This document shows positions 8,749-15,670 of a stretch of 37,443 bases of DNA, in pieces (positions within the stretch are counted from its first letter, which is position 1; each line of letters begins with the position of its first letter). The stretch is from an uncultured Fibrobacter sp. (lineage in GTDB: Bacteria; Fibrobacterota; Fibrobacteria; Fibrobacterales; Fibrobacteraceae): contig CAKUTF010000029.1 in the NCBI GenBank assembly GCA_934691725.1, forward strand, positions 1-37,443. Reading direction: 5' to 3'. The position numbers and the translations under genes are program-made. The notes under the pieces were generated by a model that had not been told where the DNA came from, did no database searches, and saw nothing but the letters and a program-made list of their open reading frames with translations.

Positions 8749-9285
8749 ATGGCCGAAGAATATGAATTGAAAATGCAAAAAGCCGTCGAAGCGACTGAAC
8801 GCGAATTTTCGAAAATCCGCACAAGCGTAGCGACTCCTGCGATTTTGAACAACATCCGCGTCGATTATTATGGAACGCCCACCCCGATTCCGCAGGTGGC
8901 GAAGGTTTCCGTTCCGGAACCGCGTATGCTCCTCGTGACTCCGTGGGAAAAGGCGATGGTCGAACCTATCAACCGGGCGATTCTCATGGCGAACATCGGG
9001 GTTTCCCCGCTGATGGAAGGCAACGGCATCCGCGTGTCCATTCCGATTCTCACGTCGGAACGCCGCGAAGAACTCGCAAAGCTCGCCCGCAAACATGCGG
9101 AAGAGGGCAAGGTCGCCATTCGCAACATCCGCCGCGACGCAAATGACGCCATCAAGAAGAACAAGGAAATCGCCGAGGACGAAGCGAAGAAGCGCCAGGA
9201 ACAGATCCAGAAGGTGACCGACAGCTATATCGCGAAAATCGACGAGATTCTCAAGCTGAAAGAAGCCGACCTTCTTGAGGTTTAA
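8749..9285 (+). CDS. frr: ribosome recycling factor
   Basis: Ribosome recycling factor, 178 residues (usually about 185), which with EF-G splits post-termination ribosomes. The sequence has the long-helix domain I with FSKIRTSVATPAILNNIRVDYYG (Arg-rich start, the family's RTGRA motif varied to RTSVA), domain II with TPTPIPQVAKVSVPEP, and the closing helices RREELAKLARKHAEEGKVAIRN and IQKVTDSYI. GAGG at 8741-8744 fits ATG 8749. It stands 41 bases after pyrH and 5 bases before uppS. Confidence 0.97.
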   Translation: MAEEYELKMQKAVEATEREFSKIRTSVATPAILNNIRVDYYGTPTPIPQVAKVSVPEPRMLLVTPWEKAMVEPINRAILMANIGVSPLMEGNGIRVSIPILTSERREELAKLARKHAEEGKVAIRNIRRDANDAIKKNKEIAEDEAKKRQEQIQKVTDSYIAKIDEILKLKEADLLEV

Positions 9286-9290
9286 TCGCC

Positions 9291-10001
9291 ATGGCTAACG
9301 GACTGAAGCATGTCGCCATTATCATGGACGGCAACGGTCGCTGGGCGAGAAGCCGCGGCCTTGAGCGTTTCCTGGGACATCGCAAGGGAACCCAGGCGAC
9401 GATCGATGCGGTCAAGTTCGGTTGCGATCTGCAGCTGGAACATTTGACCCTTTATGTCTTTAGCTCCGAGAATTGGCAGCGTCCTTCCAAGGAAGTCGAT
9501 TACCTGATGAAGCTCCTTGTGGAAATGGTCCACAAGGAACTCCCGGACCTGATGGAAAAGAACGTAAAGCTTGTGGTCATCGGAAATATCAACCGCTTGC
9601 CGGAAGCTCCGCGGAAGCAACTGCAACACGCGATTGATACGACGTCGAAAAATTCCGGGATGCAGCTGAACCTCGCCATTTCTTACGGTGGGCGCCAGGA
9701 AATCGTCGATGCCTGCAAGGCGATTGCCGCCGAGGTCAAGTCCGGGACGCTTTCCATCGAAGCGATCGATGAAAATGTCTTTTCACGAAATCTGTATCTG
9801 AAAGGCGCTCCCGATCCGGACCTGGTCATTCGTACCGGCGGAGAATTCCGCCTTTCGAACTATCTGCTTTGGCAAGCCGCCTACAGCGAATTCTACGTAA
9901 CCCCGACGCTCTGGCCTGATTTTACGAACGAGGAATTCCAGAAGGCGGTCGATTTCTACAACACGCGCGAACGCCGTTTTGGAAAGGTTCTCGATGAGTA
10001 A
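9291..10001 (+). CDS. uppS: undecaprenyl diphosphate synthase
   Basis: Cis-prenyltransferase, 236 residues, extends farnesyl diphosphate with isopentenyl diphosphate to the C55 carrier lipid used for peptidoglycan and other surface glycans. Signature motifs: HVAIIMDGNGRWA (catalytic Asp in MDGNGRWA), GHRKGT, TLYVFSSENWQRP, and the C-terminal PDLVIRTGGEFRLSNYLLWQ with SEFYVT and WPDF. It begins 5 bases after frr and its last 8 bases overlap cdsA, which indicates translational coupling. Confidence 0.97.
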   Translation: MANGLKHVAIIMDGNGRWARSRGLERFLGHRKGTQATIDAVKFGCDLQLEHLTLYVFSSENWQRPSKEVDYLMKLLVEMVHKELPDLMEKNVKLVVIGNINRLPEAPRKQLQHAIDTTSKNSGMQLNLAISYGGRQEIVDACKAIAAEVKSGTLSIEAIDENVFSRNLYLKGAPDPDLVIRTGGEFRLSNYLLWQAAYSEFYVTPTLWPDFTNEEFQKAVDFYNTRERRFGKVLDE

Positions 10002-10839
10002 TTTGACAATCCGTATCCTGTTTGCGGTCATCGCTATCCCGGTGACCTTTTTGCTGCTTTGGCTGAACGATGTTTCCCGCTTGGCCCTGATGTGCTTTCT
10101 GAGCGGGGCCGGCGCCTGGGAATGGGCGCGGATGGCTTCGAAAATGTACAAGGGACCGTCGATGCAGGCGGTGGCTCCGATAGCAGCGGTCGCTCTCACG
10201 CTCGCCTGGATTTTCCAGTCCGGGCATTTCTTCGGACTACCTGCGCTTCCGCATCTGGTCGGGATTGTCTTTGTCTGCGTTTTTGCGCTTTACATCGTCA
10301 TCGCATTTTCCAAGGTTTCGATTGACCATCTGTTTCCATGGCTTGCTTTGCAGCTCGGTGCGCCGCTCTACCTCGGTCTCTGGGGCGGTCTCGATGTCTA
10401 TCTGCTCGGTTCGGGGAACGGCTCGCTCGAACATTCGTACAAGTTCATCCTGGTGATGACCGCAATGTGGGTCTGCGATACGATGGCGTATTTCGGGGGA
10501 CGGCTCTTGGGAAAGCATCACATTGCGCCGGAAATCAGCCCGAAGAAAACCTGGGAAGGCGCGGTTTGCGGGACGCTCTTTGCTGTCGGCTGGGTGATGT
10601 TCTTTGCACCCTCGGTCTTTGGTTTGAATTACGCCATGTCGGCGGTCCTGGGCATTGTCCTTGCCATTGCCGGGCAGGTGGGCGACTTGCTCGAATCGAC
10701 GCTCAAGCGCTGGTCCGGTACAAAGGATGCGAGCCAGATCTTCCCGGGACATGGCGGCGTTCTCGATCGGGCGGATTCCTTTTTTCTTTCGGCGCCGGCT
10801 GTCGTGCTGGTGATGACCTTTATCAACGGATCGGTTTAA
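9994..10839 (+). CDS. cdsA: phosphatidate cytidylyltransferase
   Basis: CDP-diacylglycerol synthase, 281 residues, a membrane enzyme that activates phosphatidic acid with CTP for phospholipid synthesis. About seven hydrophobic segments are visible, starting at residues 5-25. The CDS signature lies near the C terminus: STLKRWSGTKDASQIFPGHG followed by GVLDRADS, containing the family's KR...KD...HGG..DR pattern. ATG 9994 overlaps the end of uppS by 8 bases, with GGAAAGG at 9981-9987 as ribosome binding site; a TTG at 9979 in frame is less likely. One base separates it from dxr. Confidence 0.96.
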   Translation: MSNLTIRILFAVIAIPVTFLLLWLNDVSRLALMCFLSGAGAWEWARMASKMYKGPSMQAVAPIAAVALTLAWIFQSGHFFGLPALPHLVGIVFVCVFALYIVIAFSKVSIDHLFPWLALQLGAPLYLGLWGGLDVYLLGSGNGSLEHSYKFILVMTAMWVCDTMAYFGGRLLGKHHIAPEISPKKTWEGAVCGTLFAVGWVMFFAPSVFGLNYAMSAVLGIVLAIAGQVGDLLESTLKRWSGTKDASQIFPGHGGVLDRADSFFLSAPAVVLVMTFINGSV

Positions 10840-10840
10840 G

Positions 10841-11983
10841 ATGAAGCGTGTCTGTCTTCTGGGAGCAACAGGTTCGATAGGAACTTCCACCATCGGCGTT
10901 TTAAAACAGCACCCCGAACGTTTTAGGCTCTATGCGGTTGCCGCAAACAGAAACTGGAAAAATGTCGCGAAAATCGCCCGCGAAATGGACGTGGAACGCT
11001 TCTGCATGTTCGACGAAACCGCTGCCCGGGAACTTTCGAAGGAACTGGGAAAGCCTGTTCTCGTCGGAATGGCTGGTCTCTGCGAGCTTTCGAGCGACCC
11101 GAATGTGGATATCGTACTGAATTCCCTGATGGGTTCCGTCGGATGTCTTCCGACCCTTTCTGCAATCCGGGCTTCCAAGCATGTCGCGCTAGCGAACAAG
11201 GAAACGCTCGTGATGGCGGGAGAAGTCATCACGGAAGCTCTTCGCGAAAATTCAAAAGCCTACCTTACGCCGGTCGATTCGGAGCACAATGCGATTTTCC
11301 AGTGCCTAGCGGACCGTCCGAACGCCGAAGTGGAAAATTTGCAGATTACGGCTTCGGGCGGACCTTTCCGCGAATGGCCTCGTGAAAGGTTCAAGGACAT
11401 TTCAGTCGAAGACGCCCTGAATCATCCGGTCTGGAGCATGGGCAAAAAAATCACGATAGATTCCGCGAGTATGATGAATAAGGGCCTGGAAGTCATCGAA
11501 GCGCATTTTCTCTTCGACATTCCTTACGAACAAATCCAAGTCGTCGTCCATCCGCAGAGCCGCGTACATTCCCTGGTGCAGTTCCGTGATGGAAGCCTGA
11601 TGGCGCAGCTCGGCGCTCCCGACATGAAAATCCCTATCCAGGTCGCTCTCACGTGGCCGGAACGCATTCCGCTTGAAACGGATCGCCTGGATCTTGCGGA
11701 AATCGGCAAGCTCACGTTTTTCAAACCGGACTTTGACAAGTTCCGCTGTCTAGCCCTTGCGATGGAGTGCGGCAAAAAGGGTGGGCTTTATACGGCGATG
11801 ATGAATGCGGCAAACGAAGTTCTCGTCGGCGCGTTTCTCGAACGGAAAATCGGGTTCATGGACATCCCGTCCGGCGTGGAAAAGGTCGTGGCGAAAACCC
11901 CGACAGTTTCCGGGACGCTCGACCTGGATACGATTCTCGCAGCGGACAGGGAAGCGCGAAGGCTTGCGCAGGATCTGATTTGA
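10841..11983 (+). CDS. dxr: DXP reductoisomerase
   Basis: 1-deoxy-D-xylulose 5-phosphate reductoisomerase, 380 residues, first committed step of the MEP isoprenoid pathway (DXP + NADPH to MEP), supplying precursors for UppS. The N terminus has the NADPH-binding LLGATGSIGTSTI; LANKETLVMAG at about 120-130, PVDSEHNAIFQ (metal ligand Asp and Glu) at about 145-155, SGGPFR, HPVWSMGKKITIDSASMMNKGLE and the C-terminal NAANEVLV follow. All key motifs are present and length is normal. It begins 1 base after the cdsA stop codon. Confidence 0.97.
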   Translation: MKRVCLLGATGSIGTSTIGVLKQHPERFRLYAVAANRNWKNVAKIAREMDVERFCMFDETAARELSKELGKPVLVGMAGLCELSSDPNVDIVLNSLMGSVGCLPTLSAIRASKHVALANKETLVMAGEVITEALRENSKAYLTPVDSEHNAIFQCLADRPNAEVENLQITASGGPFREWPRERFKDISVEDALNHPVWSMGKKITIDSASMMNKGLEVIEAHFLFDIPYEQIQVVVHPQSRVHSLVQFRDGSLMAQLGAPDMKIPIQVALTWPERIPLETDRLDLAEIGKLTFFKPDFDKFRCLALAMECGKKGGLYTAMMNAANEVLVGAFLERKIGFMDIPSGVEKVVAKTPTVSGTLDLDTILAADREARRLAQDLI

Positions 11984-12030
11984 AAATTTCTGTCAGAAAA
12001 TTTTAAGAAGCGGCTTTCGGGTTCGCTTTT
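11983..12030 (+). terminator. possible weak terminator after dxr
   Basis: Directly after dxr, AAAATTTCTG and CAGAAAATTTT (11983-12004) form an AT-rich hairpin with one bulge. A second short stem AAGCG/CGCTT at 12008-12028 runs into a TTT. Neither is strong, but together they could end part of the transcription before the rseP promoter. Confidence 0.3.
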
Positions 12031-12059
12031 TGGCTATGCAAAACCAGAATTTCTAAATT
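12030..12059 (+). promoter_or_regulatory. probable rseP promoter, nearly leaderless
   Basis: TTGGCT at 12030-12035 and TAAATT at 12054-12059 are 18 bases apart, a good sigma-70-type layout. The predicted start of transcription, about seven bases after the -10 box, falls at or next to the rseP ATG at 12067. No Shine-Dalgarno sequence lies between (GTGACGT), so rseP may have a leaderless transcript. Confidence 0.5.
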
Positions 12060-12066
12060 GTGACGT

Positions 12067-13437
12067 ATGGACAGTATCCTCTCGAATATCGCAATGTTCG
12101 CACTCGGGCTTTTCAGCCTGAGCTTCCTTGTCTTCATCCACGAACTGGGACATTTTCTGGTCGCCAAGTGGAACAAGGTCAAGGTCAAGACGTTTTCCAT
12201 CGGATTCGGCAAGAAGCTTTTGCGTTTTAAGAAAGGCGAGACGGAGTATTGCATTTCGCTCATTCCCTTTGGCGGCTACGTTGCCATGGAAGGGGAAAAT
12301 CCCGAGGATGCCGATTCGGACGACCCGAATTCGTTTGTGTCGAAAAGCGTCGGGGCTCGGGCGGCAATCGCCTTTGCGGGACCGTTTGTGAATATCGCGT
12401 TCGCGTTTCTTCTTTTGGTGGGGCTTTACATGAAAGGCGTGGAGGAACCGGAATCGTCCCGTCTGATTGTGGGATTGGTGGCACCGGAAAGCGCAGCGGA
12501 AAAGGCGGGGATTCTTCCGGGCGATACGATCTTTGAACTCGACGGTCATCCGACGAACGGCTGGGACGATTTTCGCGAACAGGTCGGTGTGCGCCTTGGC
12601 GCGAATGTTCCTTTGAAGCTAACCCGCGGCGCGGACACGCTTTCTTTGACCCTCGTTCCGCAAGAGATGGTCATCCCCGGAAAGGATTCCCTAGCGGACG
12701 ATATCCATATGGGTGTAGGCGAAGCGGGCGTTTATCCGCGGCATCGCGTCGTCATTAACGGAAATCCTCTTGCCGGCAGCGCAGCGGAAAAGGCGGGATT
12801 CCTTCCGGGAGATACGATTGTCGAAATCGATCGTCAGAGAATTTTCAGGTATCGGGATGTTGTCGATCTGGTGAACGGTTCCGAAGGGAAGCCGCTCACG
12901 GTGACGATCCATCGCGGCGCGGATACGCTTGAAAAAAAACTTTCCGCACTTTACAATCCGGAACACGGACGCTACATGATAGGCATCCAGATGACCTACG
13001 TGATGTTCAAGGAAACGCATCTCGTGAGCCGCAACTTCCCAGACGCCGTTCTCAAGGCCTGCGGCACCAGCTGGAAAATGACGACGAGCGTTTTCCGCTA
13101 CCTGAAGCGGATGTTCCAGGGACAGGTAAAGGTCGATGCGATGTCCGGGCCTGTGACGATTGTCGCCGTGATGGGAAATGTCTGGCTTTCCGGATTCGAA
13201 GATTTTTTGATGATTCTCGCGCTCATCAGCATCAACCTGGGAATCATGAACCTCTTGCCGCTCGCGATTACGGACGGGGGAATTCTTCTCTTCCTCTTCA
13301 TCGAAGCGGTTCGCGGCAAGGCGATTTCGCAGGAAAAACAGGCGGTGATCCAGAAAATCGCCATGGCGCTGTTCATCGCCCTCTTTGTTTTCATCACGTT
13401 CCTCGACTTCGGAAAAATCGGGCTTTTTTTGAAGTAG
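12067..13437 (+). CDS. rseP: site-2 membrane protease RseP
   Basis: Intramembrane zinc metalloprotease, 456 residues, that cleaves membrane-bound anti-sigma factors or signal-peptide remnants. The first membrane helix carries the zinc motif HELGH (His25, Glu26, His29). FGGYVAMEGE follows near residue 77. Two PDZ domains are visible: each has an AAEKAGxLPGDTI loop (about residues 140-152 and 238-250). The C-terminal helix has INLGIMNLLPLAITDGG, where the usual PxPxLDGG reads PLAITDGG; the third zinc ligand Asp is kept. Substrates cannot be told from the sequence. It ends the uppS-cdsA-dxr-rseP order typical of many bacteria. Confidence 0.95.
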   Translation: MDSILSNIAMFALGLFSLSFLVFIHELGHFLVAKWNKVKVKTFSIGFGKKLLRFKKGETEYCISLIPFGGYVAMEGENPEDADSDDPNSFVSKSVGARAAIAFAGPFVNIAFAFLLLVGLYMKGVEEPESSRLIVGLVAPESAAEKAGILPGDTIFELDGHPTNGWDDFREQVGVRLGANVPLKLTRGADTLSLTLVPQEMVIPGKDSLADDIHMGVGEAGVYPRHRVVINGNPLAGSAAEKAGFLPGDTIVEIDRQRIFRYRDVVDLVNGSEGKPLTVTIHRGADTLEKKLSALYNPEHGRYMIGIQMTYVMFKETHLVSRNFPDAVLKACGTSWKMTTSVFRYLKRMFQGQVKVDAMSGPVTIVAVMGNVWLSGFEDFLMILALISINLGIMNLLPLAITDGGILLFLFIEAVRGKAISQEKQAVIQKIAMALFIALFVFITFLDFGKIGLFLK

Positions 13438-13524
13438 GGGAGAATTTTTTGAATTCCCGACTTTGCGCTAAGTAATTTATTTAGCCTTGTAAAACTTTCG
13501 TTAATTTTATACCGTTTCGTTTTT

Positions 13525-13562
13525 TTTGACAAAATATGTCAAATCAAGGAGGTATCTTTATA
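13525..13562 (+). promoter_or_regulatory. palindromic operator-promoter, copy 1
   Basis: A perfect palindrome TTTGACA-AAATA-TGTCAAA at 13525-13543 is followed by TCAAGGAG and a -10-like GTATCTTTATA (13552-13562). Copy 2 at 14605-14642 has the same arrangement with the same spacing. TTGACA in the left arm stands 21 bases from TATCTT, too far for a standard -35, so the palindrome is better read as a regulator site. The AAGGAGG at 13546-13552 is not followed by a start codon and appears to be part of this conserved element. Confidence 0.65.
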
Positions 13563-13564
13563 TC

Positions 13565-13579
13565 GCCTGACAAACAGGC
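13565..13579 (+). repeat. small inverted repeat in the 5' leader
   Basis: GCCTG-ACAAA-CAGGC, a perfect 5-bp stem with a 5-base loop, lies between the copy 1 promoter and the ribosome binding site of the HIRAN gene. It could stabilise the mRNA start; function unknown. Confidence 0.4.
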
Positions 13580-13608
13580 AAACGGAAATGTTAACAAAGG
13601 AGATACCG

Positions 13609-14610
13609 GTGGAAAACATTCTAATCCAAATTCAAGGAAAAGACTTTGTTCACTATTATGCTTTTACGCAAAGCGCAACGGGGACTCTCGATTTTTTGGG
13701 AAAGACGGAAAACCCTGATATTTCCGGTTTCCAGGAAATTGAAAGCAGCACCTATTTTTCTCCTACCTGGTATGCATATCTGCCGGTTTCCCTGCAGACA
13801 GAAATCCACATTCTGTTTAAAGATTCCGTCAATTTGAGCGATGCCAACCTGTTTGCCTACTTAACGCATATCGGCGCCGTCCTACTCGCCGTTGAACAAA
13901 AGGACGGACTTCTCGTCGCTGAACTTTTGCACCGTCGAACACAAATTTTCTTCCAGTTTTTGACGCTTACGCTTTACATTATTAAGCCAATCGCTCCGCT
14001 TGCGCTTTTTGCCTGGCTTTACGGACGCTTTTCCCATTCCGGCGGCTTCCAGAAGATGTTTCAACAGGGGCTTCTTTCGCCGACATCGGATACCGCGGAA
14101 ATTCTTTTTGCGGCAGCAAGAAACGAACTTTCTCCCGAGCCGGGAAAAGAAACGGTCGATGAAATGTTTGTCCGTTATCTGAAACAGACCCGTCATGGAG
14201 AATTCACAATCGGTACAGTCGGTACGGATTTTCATACCTGGAATTCCCAAAATACAGCGCTAAATGAGTTTCTGCACGAAGCGATCGGCAAGGATTTTCT
14301 CCGAGGCGAATTCCTTGTCCGCGAAAGAAAAAACAAGTTTTACTCGGAACTAAATGTTTCTGTTCAAGCGGAACCTTACAACCCATACGACCCGAATGCC
14401 ATCGGCGTCGCAATTGAAGACATTCCGGGAAAAATTTTCGGAAACGGAGGGAAGGCCAAGGCCGGCTACATCCGAGCGACAGGCGCAGCGATTCTCCGCC
14501 GGGCGTTTCCCCGGAAATTCGCTTACAGGGCAAGTCTTGCCCGTCTGGGCGCGAACCTTTCCGAAGGGAACAGCAATAAGGAAGGAATCGTCCTTCGAAT
14601 CCGTTTTTGA
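13609..14610 (+). CDS. membrane protein with C-terminal HIRAN domain
   Basis: About 333 residues. The C-terminal third matches a HIRAN domain, an OB-like fold that binds DNA 3' ends in proteins such as HLTF: the core EPYNPYDPNAIGV at about 255-267 and AGYIRATGAAILRR at about 285-298 follow the family pattern EP.NPYDPNA...GYI...A. A long hydrophobic stretch at about 112-141 predicts a membrane segment. The first 110 residues match nothing I know. GTG 13609 is chosen because AAAGGAG (13596-13602) is ideally placed; ATG 13588 in frame lacks one. Its TGA stop lies inside the next palindromic operator. The pairing of a membrane segment and a DNA-end-binding domain is unusual. Confidence 0.7.
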   Translation: MENILIQIQGKDFVHYYAFTQSATGTLDFLGKTENPDISGFQEIESSTYFSPTWYAYLPVSLQTEIHILFKDSVNLSDANLFAYLTHIGAVLLAVEQKDGLLVAELLHRRTQIFFQFLTLTLYIIKPIAPLALFAWLYGRFSHSGGFQKMFQQGLLSPTSDTAEILFAAARNELSPEPGKETVDEMFVRYLKQTRHGEFTIGTVGTDFHTWNSQNTALNEFLHEAIGKDFLRGEFLVRERKNKFYSELNVSVQAEPYNPYDPNAIGVAIEDIPGKIFGNGGKAKAGYIRATGAAILRRAFPRKFAYRASLARLGANLSEGNSNKEGIVLRIRF

Positions 14611-14642
14611 CAGAATATGTCAAAACAAGGTTGTATTTTAAT
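14605..14642 (+). promoter_or_regulatory. palindromic operator-promoter, copy 2
   Basis: TTTTGACA-GAATA-TGTCAAAA, a perfect palindrome at 14605-14625, overlaps the stop codon of the HIRAN gene. It is followed by CAAGG and GTATTTTAATA (14633-14643), the same order and spacing as copy 1. Over some 38 bases only a few positions differ between the copies, while flanking sequence is unrelated, so the whole unit is under selection or was duplicated. It would drive the DUF1848 gene, with an intrinsic terminator lying in between. Confidence 0.65.
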
Positions 14643-14661
14643 AGAGAAATTGAGGGGAGCA

Positions 14662-14693
14662 GGGAGGTCCGAAAGGCGGACCTCCCCTTTTTT
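14662..14693 (+). terminator. terminator or attenuator before the DUF1848 gene
   Basis: A perfect 10-bp stem GGGAGGTCCG / CGGACCTCCC with an AAAGG loop (14662-14686) followed by CTTTTTT. It lies downstream of operator copy 2 and ends only 17 bases before the DUF1848 start codon. It may terminate the HIRAN transcript or act as an attenuator for the next gene. Confidence 0.85.
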
Positions 14694-14710
14694 GAATCTA
14701 TTTTTTCCGT

Positions 14711-15637
14711 ATGATTTTACAGACCGGATTTCGCACAGACATTCCCGCTTTCTATTCCAAGTGGTTTGCTGCCCGGCTCACGGAAGGTTTTGTCCTCGTC
14801 CGCAGCCCGTACAATCCGCATCTCATCACGAAATACATCATTTCGCCTCGTGTTGTCGATCTAATCGGATTCTGCACAAAAAATCCCGCGCCGATGTTTC
14901 CCTACCTGCCTTTGCTCGAATCCTATGGACAATACTGGTTTGTGACCATTACGCCTTACGGACGCGATATCGAGCCTCACGTTCCAAACAAATTAAACAT
15001 CGTCCAATCCTTTCGGGAACTTTCAAATTTCATCGGAAGGCATCGGGTCGGTTGGCGGTACGATCCGATTCTCATCACGGAACGCTATCCCGTAAAATGG
15101 CATGTTCAAGCCTTTCAAAAGATGGCGGAAATGCTCGGTGGCTATACGGATACATGCGTCATCAGCTTCATTGACCTGTACGCAAAAGTTTTAAGAAATT
15201 TTCCAGAAGTGCGAACCGTCGCTCCGGAGGAACAGATTCAACTCGCCGAATCCTTTGCCGAAATCGGAACGCGATACGGGATTCGCATCCAGGGTTGCGC
15301 CGAAAACCCAAGCCTAGGAAAATGCGGAATCGATATGAACGGTTGCTTTTCTGCCGAAGTCATCGAAAAGGCGCTTCGAAGCAAACTGAGTTTCCCAAAG
15401 GGAAAATTTTTACGGGCGGATTGTCGCTGTATCGCCGGAAACGATATCGGAACCTATGACAGCTGCGGCCACCTCTGCCGCTACTGCTATGCGACAAGCG
15501 ATGTCCAAGCCTACTACCGGAACAAGAAACTTCACGACCCGAGTTCCCCGCTTCTCATCGGAAAGCTTTTGCCGACCGATAAAATCCACACGGCGAAACA
15601 GGAAAGCTGGAAGCCGTCCCAAACGGAACTGTTTTGA
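14711..15637 (+). CDS. DUF1848 family protein, Fe-S-type cysteines
   Basis: A 308-residue protein of the DUF1848 family, recognised from the N-terminal MILQTGFRTDIPAFYSKWF, LVRSPYNPH, the FCTKNPAPM segment, TPYGRDIEP, VGWRYDPI and the C-terminal cysteine cluster. Cys252, Cys256 and Cys259 in CGHLCRYCYA have the CxxxCxxC spacing of radical-SAM iron-sulphur sites, and further cysteines precede them (DCRCIAGND). The biochemical role of the family is unknown; DNA repair or radical chemistry is a guess from the cysteines and the HIRAN neighbour. The ATG is fixed by family alignment and has no Shine-Dalgarno sequence; TATTTT at 14699-14704 could give a leaderless transcript. Confidence 0.85.
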   Translation: MILQTGFRTDIPAFYSKWFAARLTEGFVLVRSPYNPHLITKYIISPRVVDLIGFCTKNPAPMFPYLPLLESYGQYWFVTITPYGRDIEPHVPNKLNIVQSFRELSNFIGRHRVGWRYDPILITERYPVKWHVQAFQKMAEMLGGYTDTCVISFIDLYAKVLRNFPEVRTVAPEEQIQLAESFAEIGTRYGIRIQGCAENPSLGKCGIDMNGCFSAEVIEKALRSKLSFPKGKFLRADCRCIAGNDIGTYDSCGHLCRYCYATSDVQAYYRNKKLHDPSSPLLIGKLLPTDKIHTAKQESWKPSQTELF

Positions 15638-15655
15638 AACCGGCGTAAAAGCTTA

Positions 15656-15670
15656 TGACAGAATCTGTCA
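15656..15670. repeat. third TGACA palindrome
   Basis: TGACAG-AAT-CTGTCA, similar to the two operators upstream but without the flanking CAAGG and -10-like part. It lies between two convergent gene ends and overlaps the stop codon of the NifA-like gene. It may be a third regulator site or simply a weak bidirectional hairpin. Confidence 0.4.

Noticed and set aside
13536..13718. 60-codon frame starting inside operator copy 1
   Set aside because: Although AAGGAGG lies inside it, no start codon follows at proper distance, the frame overlaps the HIRAN gene and the residues show no coding character.
13525..14625. Palindromes as LexA (SOS) boxes
   Set aside because: From memory, the LexA site described for Fibrobacter is TGC-rich (TGCNC-N4-GTGCA), and TGACA-N5-TGTCA does not match it or the E. 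coli or Bacillus boxes.
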